Source of the DNA: Rhodopirellula baltica SH 1
GTDB lineage: Bacteria > Planctomycetota > Planctomycetia > Pirellulales > Pirellulaceae
DNA length: 64,000 nt
Assembly: GCF_000196115.1 (NCBI RefSeq)
Contig: NC_005027.1
Coordinates: forward strand, 1,178,001 to 1,242,000
Direction of reading: 5' to 3'
Shown: piece by piece, positions 44,321-54,053 of the stretch
Layout of the letters: every line of letters begins with the position of its first letter
How positions within the stretch are numbered: position 1 is the first letter of the stretch
Notes under the pieces: generated by a model
The model's database searches: none
Seen by the model: the letters and a program-made list of their open reading frames with translations, nothing else
Told to the model about the DNA's origin: nothing
Position numbers and translations under genes: made by a program

Positions 44321-45757
44321 TGTTTGATCGGGGAACTTGTTTTTTAGCAGTCAGACTGAGATGGAATAGGTTTTTGGGGTGTCTCCGCCGGTTTGGCGGT
44401 GGGAACAAGTCGAGCGTTTTGGCTTGACGAGGATTTGTTCTTAGCGAATGGGGGCTGGTTTCAGCGGGCTTCCCTCGCTGGTCGCTTTCGAGTTTGCCCG
44501 ATTCTATGAGGCGTTGCAAGCAATTGCTGCTCATCCGCCTGGGGAGAACCTGCAGAAGCTTCTTGCCTGAAACGAATCCGGTGGAATTGACGCACTGCTC
44601 GGTTAGTTTGGCGGACTCAGCAGTTTGTGGGGTTGGAACAAAGAACAGCGTGGAGCAGACCGTTGGGTTCGTGTTGGAACGTGATGCTTAGGGAGTTGGC
44701 AATGGCGAGGTGATTCTTTTCTTGCGATCCAAGCGTTCGGTCAGGCGATACGGAAGGGTGGCAAGTGACGTGAGACCGAACGGGCGTGCGCTACCAAGTT
44801 GAATGCAGTTGGTAACGAGCGACGAATAAGTGTCGGACAGAAAGTGTGACGCGGTCTTCAGTTTTGTACCGCACAATCTCAGGCCGGAAGCCTAACAGGC
44901 TGTTGATTTATTGAGCCGCACCGCGTTAGCGGCGGTTGATTAGATGCCAACCGGGGCTAACGCCAAACGGCTAATGATTGTCATTCGGTATGCGACTAAA
45001 TCAACAGCCTGCTAAGCCACTTGGGGTGAACGCAATGAGCGGTTTGGGTGTTGGTTTCGGATGAGTGTGGGAACCGTGGCTTACGCCAGGCGGCTGATAT
45101 AGGCCGTGAGACTTGCGGGCTTTTTGAGTGCCTCTTGGGACTATACGCATCACAGGTTGTGTGAACCGTCGCGGTTGTGTTTGGCGAACCGGATGCTATC
45201 GCGTTTCGGTTTATTTCAATGGATTGGATGCTGGATTTATTTGAGATGGAGTGGGTGATTCTCAGGCTGGAAGCCTAAGCCACTTGGGTGCGCCGCTTGG
45301 AAGTGCCTTCGTGACGCTTGGCCGAGTTCCAAAACGTTGATGGCCAGGAGTGCTCACCCGCATGCGTTCAAATGTCGTTGACGACTCAGCCGACAAGCTG
45401 AAACGGTGGCGCAACCAGTTGAGCAAGAGAGGCTTCGCATGCACAGCGAATCGGAGGACATGACTCGATGGGAGTTCCTCGGCGTGACAGCCCCGGTTTC
45501 ATTGACCCGAGAGTAGGGGACCGTGGCGAACGACCTTCGATCGCGAGGAGCCTCATTGGCAGGTTGAAAGCGTGTTGTTTCACGTCGTTGCGGTTCCGAC
45601 GCGATCCTGTTGATGCATCGTGTGTTTGGGAGGACGCTTCGTTCAAACCGCTTGCCTTGTGCTAGGGGTGTCGCCTAGTTTGGCACAGTCCAAATTCTGT
45701 TGACCAAGCCAACGCTCCGCACAAAGCGGGGTGGTTGGCAACCTTGCCTGCCAAGCC
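44321..45757. other. Gene-free region between the accessory array and the rhomboid gene
   Basis: About 1.44 kb. It contains the MITE-like copy (44896-45011) and a local duplication: CTCAGGCCGGAAGCCTAA at 44880-44895 and its paralogue CTCAGGCTGGAAGCCTAAG at 45261-45280. No integrase gene or other supported ORF was found. Confidence 0.5.
44896..45011 (+). mobile_element. Intact MITE-like element, copy 2 (116 bp, CTAA target duplication)
   Basis: Same 15-bp inverted ends as copy 1 (44896-44910, 44997-45011) and the same interior with two base differences by eye. CTAA is repeated directly outside at 44892-44895 and 45012-45015. The neighbouring sequence at 45261-45288 (GGAAGCCTAAGCCACTTGGG) is a paralogous site without the element and shows a single CTAA. 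Confidence 0.88.
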
Positions 45758-46651
45758 ATGACCGAGAGACGGCCGGAACCCGAAATCGTTTTTCGTTCGC
45801 CTTCGCACCGCGAGTGCATGGACGCTCGCTTGGTGCTGGAATCGGTGGGGATCTCAAACGAGATGATTCAAAAATCGGGGGACTGGTGCTTGGTCGTCCC
45901 TGACGATCAAGTCAACGCCGCCTTTGCTGAGTTGCAGTCGTATCGCAACGACCGTCTTGCTGAAACCGAACAGACGCTGCCACCGAAGGCGGCTGTGTTC
46001 GGCGGCGCGATTGCGGGGGTGGTTTACTACGCCATCTTCATTGTCTCGGTTGCCGTTCTGGCGGATACCTCCGCATACGGGATCGACTGGAAATCGGTTG
46101 GCCAGATGAACGCGGGGGATGTGTTGGGTGGTCAGTGGTGGCGAACGATCACGGCGCTGACTTTGCACGCGGATGCTGGTCACCTACTTTCGAATTTGGT
46201 TTTTGGTGGTGTCTTCGGTGTGCTGGCGGGGCGTTTGTTGGGCGGCGGATTGGCGTGGTTGGCAATCGTCATGGCCGGTGCACTGGGAAACTTGATGAAC
46301 GCCTTGATCCGAGATGCGGCGCACACTTCGATCGGTGCGTCGACTGCGGTCTTCGCGGCATTGGGAATTTTGGTCGCGCACGCCATGCACCCACGTTACA
46401 AAACATCGACGAAGGCCTTGGTTCGATGGAGTCCGTTGATCGGCGGCGTCCTGTTGTTGTCGTTCATGGGGTTGGAAGGTGAACGGACCGATGTCTTGGC
46501 GCACGTCACCGGTTTCCTCGCCGGGACTTTGTTTGGCTGGATCGGGTGCCGTTTGCCAGAAGCGTGGCTTGCCAACGGTTCGTTTCAAATCGTCGCTGGA
46601 TTGATCACGGGCGCCATTGTGATTGGAGCATGGCTGCTCGGCGCCGCGTGA
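45758..46651 (+). CDS. Rhomboid-family intramembrane serine protease
   Basis: 297 residues. An N-terminal cytoplasmic part (about 85 residues, EIVFRSPSHRECMDARLVLESVGI, resembling a small signal-transducer-like domain) precedes six or seven membrane helices. Rhomboid marks: WWRTITALTLHADAGHLLSNLVFGG (the H-L-x-x-N region), the catalytic Ser in HTSIGASTAVFAALG (G-x-S), and the catalytic His in DVLAHVTGFLAGTLFGW. All catalytic positions are present, so it is probably active, cutting transmembrane substrates. Start ATG 45758 gives MTERRPEPE; the longer frame from 45731 has no better signal. Confidence 0.9.
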   Translation: MTERRPEPEIVFRSPSHRECMDARLVLESVGISNEMIQKSGDWCLVVPDDQVNAAFAELQSYRNDRLAETEQTLPPKAAVFGGAIAGVVYYAIFIVSVAVLADTSAYGIDWKSVGQMNAGDVLGGQWWRTITALTLHADAGHLLSNLVFGGVFGVLAGRLLGGGLAWLAIVMAGALGNLMNALIRDAAHTSIGASTAVFAALGILVAHAMHPRYKTSTKALVRWSPLIGGVLLLSFMGLEGERTDVLAHVTGFLAGTLFGWIGCRLPEAWLANGSFQIVAGLITGAIVIGAWLLGAA

Positions 46652-46874
46652 GCCGCTTTGCAGTGCTCAATTGCTGAGTTCCTGCATGGACACCGTTCAC
46701 ATGAAAGTGTTCACAGAGTATTCTATACAGAAAGGTGTATTTCAGGGTTGTCCAAGAAGTTGCTGGCGAATACCGGCAGGTTCGGACAGCGCGGCAACCC
46801 AAGGGTTCGAAGATTCAGCGAACTTTGCAGAAAGCACCAACCGAATTCAAACACGTGACTTTGGCGATCCAACG

Positions 46875-48167
46875 ATGAATCATTCCCGCATCAATTGCAT
46901 TCTGGTTGTGGCTTTGGCTGTGGGATGGTCGCTGTCGTTTTCTGTCCTTTCTGTGGTGTCCGCGCAAGGGCTGATGGACATCGAGGAGCCGCCGTTTTCT
47001 TACTCTGATACGGTCGAAGACAATCGAGTCAGTCGGTTTATTGAGAAGATCCAAGCGAAAGAGTTGCGTCTCGACTACGGCAAGCCACGCGGACATTTGG
47101 AATCGCTGCTGAAGGCTTTGGAGATCCCCGTGTCATCACAGATGCTGGTGTTTTCCAAAACCAGCATGCAGGTGCAGCACATTTCTCGGTCCAATCCCAG
47201 AGCCATCTATTTCAACGATGACACTTATGTTGGTTGGGTACGAGGCAGCTCGTTGGTCGAAGTCTCCACCGCCGATTCAAAGCTAGGAGCAGCTTTCTAC
47301 ACCGTTGATATGAAACCTTGGCGAGCGAAGATTGTTCGGTCCGACTATGACTGTTTGGGGTGCCATGCGACGTCGATGACGGATGGATTGCCGGGGCACA
47401 TGATCCGCAGCGTTTCGCCGTTTCATGATGGTGGGATCAACGCCCAGTTCCCGTCGTATGTGACCGGTGATTCCAGTCCCTTTGCCCAGCGTTGGGGCGG
47501 TTGGTACGTGACTGGCGGCCATGGTTCCATGCAACACATGGGCAATGCTTTTTTGCGTGGCAACACGTTGGACCTGCGTCGCAGTGGCAATGTGACCGAC
47601 TTGGAAGATCGCTTTGACACGACCGGGTACTTGTTGCCGACCAGTGACATTGCCGCGTTGATGGTGCTGGGGCATCAAACCGGTGTGCACAACGTTTTCG
47701 TCAAAGCAGATTTCACCGTCCGAAAGCTGGAATACGATCGGGCACAGCGTCAGGCAAAGGGGCAGAGCATCAGCGAAGCAGACAAGGAGGAGCTGTCGAT
47801 GCAAATCGCCCAAGCCGCACGCCAAGTGTTGAAGGTAATCTTGTTCTGCGACGAGGAACCGTTGCAGTCACCAATCGACAGTGCGGGAGAGTTTGTGCAT
47901 GAGTTCGAGGCGCGCGGGCCGATCGATGCGAAGGGGCGATCGCTTCGGCAGTTTGATCTACAAACCAGGTTGTTCCGATACCCGTGCAGTTTCCTGGTCT
48001 ACTCAGAAGCCTTTGACGACCTGCAGCCAACGCTGCGAACAGAAATCATATCTCAACTGCGGACCATCCTGACCGCAGAGACTGTGCCCGACCAATACTC
48101 GAATCTGAACGCAGCGACGCGTACCGAGCTACACGAGATCTTGAGCGAAACCCTAAAGGGCTATTGA
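46875..48167 (+). CDS. Secreted protein with one c-type heme site
   Basis: 430 residues with a signal peptide (RINCILVVALAVGWSLSFSVLSVVSA). A single heme-c binding motif lies in DYDCLGCHATSMTDGLPGHMIRSV (C-x-x-C-H near residue 158). Upstream of it are YFNDDTYVGWVRGSSLVEVS and downstream RWGGWYVTGGHGSMQHMGNAF. I recognise this only as a planctomycete-type secreted cytochrome-like protein; no redox partner is adjacent. ATG 46875 is used because the longer frame from 46623 overlaps the rhomboid end and lacks a signal. Confidence 0.75.
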   Translation: MNHSRINCILVVALAVGWSLSFSVLSVVSAQGLMDIEEPPFSYSDTVEDNRVSRFIEKIQAKELRLDYGKPRGHLESLLKALEIPVSSQMLVFSKTSMQVQHISRSNPRAIYFNDDTYVGWVRGSSLVEVSTADSKLGAAFYTVDMKPWRAKIVRSDYDCLGCHATSMTDGLPGHMIRSVSPFHDGGINAQFPSYVTGDSSPFAQRWGGWYVTGGHGSMQHMGNAFLRGNTLDLRRSGNVTDLEDRFDTTGYLLPTSDIAALMVLGHQTGVHNVFVKADFTVRKLEYDRAQRQAKGQSISEADKEELSMQIAQAARQVLKVILFCDEEPLQSPIDSAGEFVHEFEARGPIDAKGRSLRQFDLQTRLFRYPCSFLVYSEAFDDLQPTLRTEIISQLRTILTAETVPDQYSNLNAATRTELHEILSETLKGY

Positions 48168-48194
48168 GCCGGAACTTCACGTCTGCGGTCTGCC

Positions 48195-50564
48195 CTACTT
48201 CACTTCCACCACGATCTCGTGAATCTTGCCGGTGAATTTGGTTTCCTTGGGGCCGTAACCAATGCCGAGTGCGACGGGAGTTTGATTGTCGAGACCCACG
48301 TCAGCGGTTTCATCTGCGGAGAAAATGAAGCCTTGCGTTTTGTCGATGCGACCTTCAGCGACCTGATCGCCATCCACGGAAAGAGTGGCAGCACCGCCCT
48401 TGCCCATGCCGCCTCCGTCGTATTTGAAGTCGAGCGTGACAGTGGATTTGCCCGCGGATACTGCCTTCGGGCTCTCGACGACGAAACGTTCCAGCCCCAA
48501 CCAGTTGTATTCGTACGCTGGTTTTCCGTCACGAAGGTGCAGTGACCAACCGCCGTAGCGACCGCCTTGAACTAGCAGGGCTCCGGATGCGCCGCCATCC
48601 GGAATTTCGATTTCCGCAGTGATTGTTATGGAGCGGTTCTTTACGTTGATGAATGTGTTCTCCATCATCCCGTTCATGCCTTCGTACAACCTCAACGTCG
48701 TGCGATCTCCCATCAAGTCCGGGCGACCGGCAGTTGCGGGGTTGATTCGTTCGAGGACGCGGTCGTCGATTGGCAACACGTTGTATTTGGCCGCCTCGGT
48801 CATGAACAATGCCTTCAGCTCCTTCAACTTTTCTGGGCGTTCGCTCGCCAAATTGACCGCAAGGCTGAAGTCTTCCCGCACGTTGTAGAGATCCCAGACG
48901 TCTTGCGTGAGCGGCTTTTGTTTGCCGGTTTCCCAAGGTGCTCGGTGGATCGTTCGAGCAAACCAACCGTCTCGATAGATCGCTCGGTTTCCGAAAATCT
49001 CAAAGTACTGAGTCGTGTGTTGTTCGAGAGCGTCGGGTTCGTTGAAGGTGTAAAGCAGGCTTGTCCCTTCGATCGGCGTCTGAGGCGTGCCGTTGACGAC
49101 TTCGGGTTCAGGCAACGATGTCGCTTCAAGCACAGTGGGGGCGATGTCAATGACATGGCCGAACTGCTTTCGCATTCCGCCACTCTCTCTGATTCCCTCT
49201 GGCCAGTGCACCACCATACCGTTGCGAGTTCCACCGAAGTCCGAAGCAACTTGCTTGGTCCAGGTGAATGGTGAATCAAACGCAACCGCCCAGCCTGCGG
49301 CCATGTGCGGGAACGTTTCCGGGCTGCCCCATTTGTCCATCAACGGGATCAAGTCTTCGACCTTCTCTTGCACGCCGTTGAAGTAAGTCATCTCGTTGAA
49401 CATGCCAACCATGCCGCCTTCAGCGCTTGTGCCGTTGTCGCCAGCGATGAAGAAGATGAGTGTGTTGTCCATTTCGCCAATCGATTCGATCGCGTCGATC
49501 AGTCGACCGATGTGGTGGTCGGTGTGGCCCACAAAGCCCGCGAACGTTTCGGCTTGCCTTGCGAACAGTTTTCGTTCGTTGTCGGAGAGTGAATCCCACG
49601 CTTTGATGTCCTCCGGACGTGGCGGAAGCTGGGTCGACTCAGGAATAATTCCCGATTGCTTTTGACGCTCGTAGCTTTCTTGGCGAACGTTGTCCCATCC
49701 CGCATCGAATTGACCGTGGAATTTTTCGATCCATTCTTTCGGCACGTGGTGCGGAGCATGGGTCGCACCGGTCGCGAAATAGGTGAAGAACGGCTTGTCC
49801 GGCGTGAGTGATTGCTGTGCTTTGATCCAATTGATGGCTTGGTCGGTCATGTCTTCGGTGAAGTGGTAGCCTTCCTTCAGTGGAGGATCGATGCGGATCA
49901 CGCCATCAAAGATCAACGGTGACCACTGGTCGGTCTCACCGCCGATGAAGCCATAGAATTTGTCAAAGCCTTGATGAGTGGGCCAGCGATCAAAAGGACC
50001 GGAAACGCTGGTTTCCCAAGCGGCGGTTTCGTGCCACTTGCCGAACGCGCCGGTGCTGTATCCGTTTAGACGCAGCATCTCCGCCAGCGGTGCGACGCAG
50101 TTGGGAATCGCACCGGTGTTTCCCGGATAGGCAGTGGCCGTTTCCATGATCGAGCCAGCATTGGCCGTGTGATGGTTCCGACCACATTTCAGAGCGACAC
50201 GGGTGGGCGAGCAGAGTGCGGTGGTGTGGAAGTTGTTGTATCTCAGGCCGCTCTTGGCAAGGCGATCGAGCGTTGGCGTGGGGATTGGTCCACCGAAAGT
50301 CGAAGTTGCACCAAAGCCCAGGTCGTCGATTAGCACGATGACGACGTTGGGAGCCCCCTGCGGCGCAGTCACTTGAAAACGAGGCGGTGGCTGAGTGTTT
50401 CGAACATCCAGTTCCGTGATCGGCTTCACGATCGGCTCGGCGATCGGCAACCTTGTTCGATCCAGGGCTGGCGATGAATCCGGGGAGGACTGAGCGACTG
50501 CGACGCCGGGAATCGCAATGATCGCGGCAATGACACAAGCGAGCTGCGGGACACGAACTCTCAT
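48195..50564 (-). CDS. Secreted arylsulfatase with C-terminal lectin-like domain
   Basis: 789 residues. A signal peptide (VPQLACVIAAIIAIPGVAVAQ), then the sulfatase core: NVVIVLIDDLGFG (metal Asp pair near 80-81), formylglycine site C-S-P-T-R at residues 118-122 (ALCSPTRVAL), GAFGKWHETA, and FFIAGDNGTSAEG. The C-terminal 200 residues form a LamG/concanavalin-like beta-sandwich (ITITAEIEIPDGGASGALLVQGGRYGGWSLHL onward). This layout occurs in arylsulfatase-A/B-type enzymes of marine degraders. It needs formylglycine maturation encoded elsewhere. Confidence 0.92.
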   Translation of the reverse strand: MRVRVPQLACVIAAIIAIPGVAVAQSSPDSSPALDRTRLPIAEPIVKPITELDVRNTQPPPRFQVTAPQGAPNVVIVLIDDLGFGATSTFGGPIPTPTLDRLAKSGLRYNNFHTTALCSPTRVALKCGRNHHTANAGSIMETATAYPGNTGAIPNCVAPLAEMLRLNGYSTGAFGKWHETAAWETSVSGPFDRWPTHQGFDKFYGFIGGETDQWSPLIFDGVIRIDPPLKEGYHFTEDMTDQAINWIKAQQSLTPDKPFFTYFATGATHAPHHVPKEWIEKFHGQFDAGWDNVRQESYERQKQSGIIPESTQLPPRPEDIKAWDSLSDNERKLFARQAETFAGFVGHTDHHIGRLIDAIESIGEMDNTLIFFIAGDNGTSAEGGMVGMFNEMTYFNGVQEKVEDLIPLMDKWGSPETFPHMAAGWAVAFDSPFTWTKQVASDFGGTRNGMVVHWPEGIRESGGMRKQFGHVIDIAPTVLEATSLPEPEVVNGTPQTPIEGTSLLYTFNEPDALEQHTTQYFEIFGNRAIYRDGWFARTIHRAPWETGKQKPLTQDVWDLYNVREDFSLAVNLASERPEKLKELKALFMTEAAKYNVLPIDDRVLERINPATAGRPDLMGDRTTLRLYEGMNGMMENTFINVKNRSITITAEIEIPDGGASGALLVQGGRYGGWSLHLRDGKPAYEYNWLGLERFVVESPKAVSAGKSTVTLDFKYDGGGMGKGGAATLSVDGDQVAEGRIDKTQGFIFSADETADVGLDNQTPVALGIGYGPKETKFTGKIHEIVVEVK

Positions 50565-51164
50565 AACTCAACAACCTTGTGGGGAAAACAATCGTTGCAC
50601 CAATTAGCCGACGGCCGTTAGGCCCGGTTGCCTAGCGAAAAAGAATGCGAACGCACGTCGGCCAATCTTCAAACACATGACACACGATTCAGCCCGCAAA
50701 TCAACGGGCGAGCGGCACTGCCTAAATCTTGACGTGCAGTTTATCAAAACGATTTGTTGATGCATGAAGATACGTGGAAATCTTCTGCCGTCTGAGAAGA
50801 AAACAGCATGTTCGCCGAGTGTCCACACGGTGTCCGGAGTTCCAATCGACCATGTTGACGCGCTAGACGTGATCCGCCAAACGCGACAAGAACAAGATGT
50901 TCTGACGAGTAGATCGCTATGAAGTTGCATCGACTTCAATGCGCCGAAGATGCGTGGCGGACCCAGGTAGGCTCGATGTGCTGGTGGGGCGTTTAACATA
51001 GCCGTCATCCATCATTCAGCAACTAGTACGTCTTGAATGTAATTGCAGCGAGTGCTTCGCCGATGAATGATGTGTCGCGTTTAAACTCATGACACGGTTG
51101 TATCAGAATTTGAAGGTGCCGGCTCAATGTCAACGTCGTTTGTAGGAAAACTAATTCGTCTTCT
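50565..51164. other. Gene-free region with a MITE-like fragment
   Basis: 600 bp. CAATTAGCCGACGGCCGTTAGG...CCGGTTGCC (about 50596-50632) is an internal fragment of the MITE-like repeat. The minus-strand frame over 50604-51008 shows no family sign and starts from this repeat, so I do not call it a gene. Confidence 0.5.
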
Positions 51165-51797
51165 CTATTTGTCAGATGGGAGCCCACTACAAGGCGTTGG
51201 TCCGCTGACCGTCAAGATTTGGGCCCATTCTTCGTTCGTTTCAGCCCAACCTCCTTTGTATTCGATTTTTAACAAGTATACAGGAGACTCTCCATTGTCT
51301 CCGACCGCCTGGACCCATGCCCGCATCGATCCTCCTGTCGACGGAATCGAAACATCGGCCATGCTTGCAGTGTCATGTTGAGGAACAAAATGAAGTGATT
51401 GTCCTTTTGTCATTCGAACCAGATTGCAGAACACATATGGACCAATGCGTTTTCCTCCATCTTGCTCATACTGCCACTTCAAACTAAGTCTGCCATCGTT
51501 GAAAACTGTCTTCCATTCCTCGTTCTTATCCAGCATTTCTACTCGCTCAAGAAATACGAATACATTCTCTGCTGCAATCGTGCGATTCGTCGAGATTTTG
51601 AGGTGGCGGACATGTTTCAGGGATGTTTTTTGGATTTTTGCTGACTTTGGTTGGTAGGTGAGTCCATGTTGGTTTTTGTTTTCAATTTTGAGCTTAACAC
51701 GGTTCAGGTAGGCATGGATGTAAGGTGAGGAGATCGCGACAATTACGGCAGCAAGTGCGATCCAGTCTGATTGATTCCAGTTTGATAGAAGTGGCAA
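51165..51797 (-). CDS. Membrane-anchored hypothetical protein, AT-rich
   Basis: 210 residues from a TTG codon. An N-terminal helix (SDWIALAAVIVAISSPYIHAYL) anchors a soluble domain with beta-strand-like segments (NVFVFLERVEMLDKNEEWKTVFNDGRLSLKWQYEQDGG; PVYLLKIEYKGGWAE). The family is not recognised. The base composition is visibly more AT-rich than the neighbouring sulfatase and dehydrogenase genes, which suggests recent acquisition. GGGAAAA upstream may be the ribosome site. Confidence 0.65.
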   Translation of the reverse strand: MPLLSNWNQSDWIALAAVIVAISSPYIHAYLNRVKLKIENKNQHGLTYQPKSAKIQKTSLKHVRHLKISTNRTIAAENVFVFLERVEMLDKNEEWKTVFNDGRLSLKWQYEQDGGKRIGPYVFCNLVRMTKGQSLHFVPQHDTASMADVSIPSTGGSMRAWVQAVGDNGESPVYLLKIEYKGGWAETNEEWAQILTVSGPTPCSGLPSDK

Positions 51798-52125
51798 AGG
51801 ATTTTTCCCTAATGGCTGTGCGATTTAGTATGATCCCTGGCACAAAATTGCGGCGTTCAGGGCGCTGTTTTTTCGGTGCAATCGTAGTCGTCCAGTGTCG
51901 CCGGAAGCAACGTGGGATGCAGCAGTGAGGATTCCATGGAGGTTCCAGCGTTTTGTCTTTCTTCGCAAATTGCAGCGTTGGATTTAGCAGGACCCTTGGT
52001 GTGGATTGGCTACCGCGAAAGCGATTGGAACGATTGGTTGAATCAAATCATGCATCAACGAAACGAGGGCGGATGCAGTGTGTCGCATCCACCCTCGTTG
52101 TTGGTTCGATCAGGCCCGGCGTTTC
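51798..52125. other. Gene-free region with a hairpin near its right end
   Basis: 328 bp between two minus-strand genes. No gene seen; the only structure is the hairpin at 52063-52098. Confidence 0.5.
52063..52098 (-). terminator. Hairpin after the formaldehyde dehydrogenase gene
   Basis: ACGAGGGCGGATGC (52063-52076) pairs with GCATCCACCCTCGT (52085-52098), 13 of 14, 8-nt loop. It stands 28 bp after the dehydrogenase stop on the minus strand. The T run that follows is poor, so termination may be weak. Confidence 0.6.
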
Positions 52126-53334
52126 TTAAGTGGAAGCAGCCAGGACGCCGTGTGGGTCGAGCACGAATTTTTTCGCGGCGCCTTGGTCGAAATCGGCGTA
52201 GCCTTGAGGGGCATCGTCCAACGAAATCACCGTTGCATTGACCGCTTTGGCGATCTGGCATCGGTCATGCAAAATCGCCATCATCAGGCCTCGATTGTAC
52301 TTCATCACGGGGCACTGGCCGGTGGTGAAGTGCAGGGACTTGGCCCAACCCAAACCGATTCGGAGCGATAGGTTGCCGGTTCGGGCGGCTTCGTCGACCC
52401 CGCCTGGATCGTCCGTCACATACAGACCAGGGATCCCAACGCCGCCTCCGACCCGGGTGACTTCCATGACTTGGTTGAGCACCGTGGCGGGTTTTTCGAC
52501 GCCTGAATCACCACCGTGGCCGCGGGCTTCGAATCCAACGCAGTCGACGGCACAATCGACTTCTCGGGAACCCAGGATCTGTTCGATCATGTCAGGCAGC
52601 GAGGCATCGGTTTTGAGGTCAACCGTTTCGCAACCAAACGAGCGTGCCTGTGCGAGTCGTTCTTCCACCATGTCTCCAACGATCACAACCGCTGCTCCAA
52701 GCAACTGGGCCGCGTGAGCACAAGCAAGACCCACCGGGCCGGCTCCTGCGACATACACGGTGCTGCCGGTGGTCACCCCCGCGGTGTATGCACCGTGGTA
52801 ACCGGTCGGGAAAATGTCCGACAACATGGTCAAGTCGCGAATTTTCGCGAGAGCTTGATCACGGTCGGGAAACGCCAGCAAATTCCAATCCGCATAGGGA
52901 ACCATGACGTATCGTGATTGGCCGCCGATCCAGCCGCCCATGTCGACGTAGCCATACGCTGCGCCGGGGCGATCAGGGTTCACGTTTTCACAAACTCCGG
53001 TGTCGCCTTCTTTGCAGCAACGGCATCGACCGCAAGCGATGTTGAACGGGACGCTGCAGATGTCACCCTTCTTGATGAATTCAACGTCACGGCCGACCTC
53101 AATGACTTCGCCCGTGATCTCGTGCCCGAGCACCATGCCGGCCGGGGCGGTTGTGCGTCCGCGAACCATGTGTTGGTCGGATCCGCAAATGTTTGTGGAG
53201 ATGACCTTCAAGATCACTCCGTGGTGGCACTGCCGAGTTTTGCCTCGGTAGCTGAGTTCCAGTTTGGGATCGTCGATCGATTGAACATCGACCTTTCCGG
53301 CACCCAGATACACAACACCTTTGTTGTCTGACAT
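52126..53334 (-). CDS. fdhA: Glutathione-independent formaldehyde dehydrogenase (zinc MDR family)
   Basis: 402 residues of the medium-chain zinc dehydrogenases. Catalytic-zinc region: TNICGSDQHMVRG and LGHEITGEVIEVG. The four structural-zinc Cys lie in CGRCRCCKEGDTGVCENV. The NAD-binding motif is AGAGPVGLACAHAAQLLGAAVVIVGD, and ISLDDAPQGYADFDQGAAKKFVLDPHG is a typical C terminus of FdhA. The enzyme oxidises formaldehyde with tightly bound NAD, or dismutates aldehydes. The start MSDNKGVVYLGAGKV matches the family beginning. Confidence 0.93.
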   Translation of the reverse strand: MSDNKGVVYLGAGKVDVQSIDDPKLELSYRGKTRQCHHGVILKVISTNICGSDQHMVRGRTTAPAGMVLGHEITGEVIEVGRDVEFIKKGDICSVPFNIACGRCRCCKEGDTGVCENVNPDRPGAAYGYVDMGGWIGGQSRYVMVPYADWNLLAFPDRDQALAKIRDLTMLSDIFPTGYHGAYTAGVTTGSTVYVAGAGPVGLACAHAAQLLGAAVVIVGDMVEERLAQARSFGCETVDLKTDASLPDMIEQILGSREVDCAVDCVGFEARGHGGDSGVEKPATVLNQVMEVTRVGGGVGIPGLYVTDDPGGVDEAARTGNLSLRIGLGWAKSLHFTTGQCPVMKYNRGLMMAILHDRCQIAKAVNATVISLDDAPQGYADFDQGAAKKFVLDPHGVLAAST

Positions 53335-54053
53335 CGAAACACGCCTCGTGGGGATGATGGAGCGAGCGAGAGAGAAGGCGACTTTGTAGACGTGTACGGG
53401 GAGAACGACGTCTCTAAGTCGAGTGGCAGTCTAGCAGATGAGCTCGAGGCAATGGGGGACGCGACTGATGTTGCTGCAAGGTCAATAGACTGTTGTTTCG
53501 GGTGACGTCGATCGCAACTTGGATGATCGATTTCATGCATCACTGCGTTCATCGAATGAAGATCTTGTTCGAGAAGCTTGCATCGGTTTCTTCCGCCGCG
53601 ATCGATTCAAGCGAGCTTTCCTGGGGAGGGAAACGCACGTCACATGTCACGCACGGCCATCACCCTCGTGTACGTCTGAAAGGCGTCGCTCGACACTCTC
53701 GCCAAACTTCGTTTCGGGAGAGGTATGCCAGGTGGATATCTGTTGAAAAGCGGTATCGGAAAACTGCACAACCTCTAGAGACGAAAGTTGGCGGTCGCTG
53801 CGTCCAAGATCAATCCGGCCAATCAGAAAATTCGATCGATCCGGTTTGTGGACCCGAGCTTGATGGCGAAAGGACGATGGGGCTGAGCCTGAATCATTCG
53901 CGAAACACTCCCGCCAAGCATACGAGTCTTGAGAAGAAAGTCGGGTGACGTTCAATCTCAAGTCGGGTTCTCGTCTGGTTGCTCAGTCGTTGCTGCCTTG
54001 TGGTAGAGTATGCACCTCGTTTCGCGATGTATTCCACGAAAGTAAGGTGTTCT
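53335..54053. repeat. Gene-free region with an intergenic repeat shared with the IS110 nest
   Basis: About 720 bp. At 53640-53780, GTGTACGTCTGAAAGGCGTCGCTCGAC continues directly into AAACTTCGTTTCGGGAGAGG and CTGCACAACCTC. The same blocks are found at 19230-19256 and 20795-20890, where they are separated by the IS110 element. No gene seen. Confidence 0.6.

Noticed and set aside
45570-45582. TGTTTCACGT as a parS half site
   Set aside because: Only one half of the parS consensus is present and it is far from parAB.
44321-45757. Search for an integron integrase beside the cassette array
   Set aside because: No tyrosine-recombinase reading (R-H-x-x-R-Y pattern) was found on either strand here or elsewhere in the window.
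50604-51008. A 134-residue minus-strand frame
   Set aside because: Begins in a fragment of the palindromic repeat and shows no domain; likely a spurious frame of intergenic repeats.
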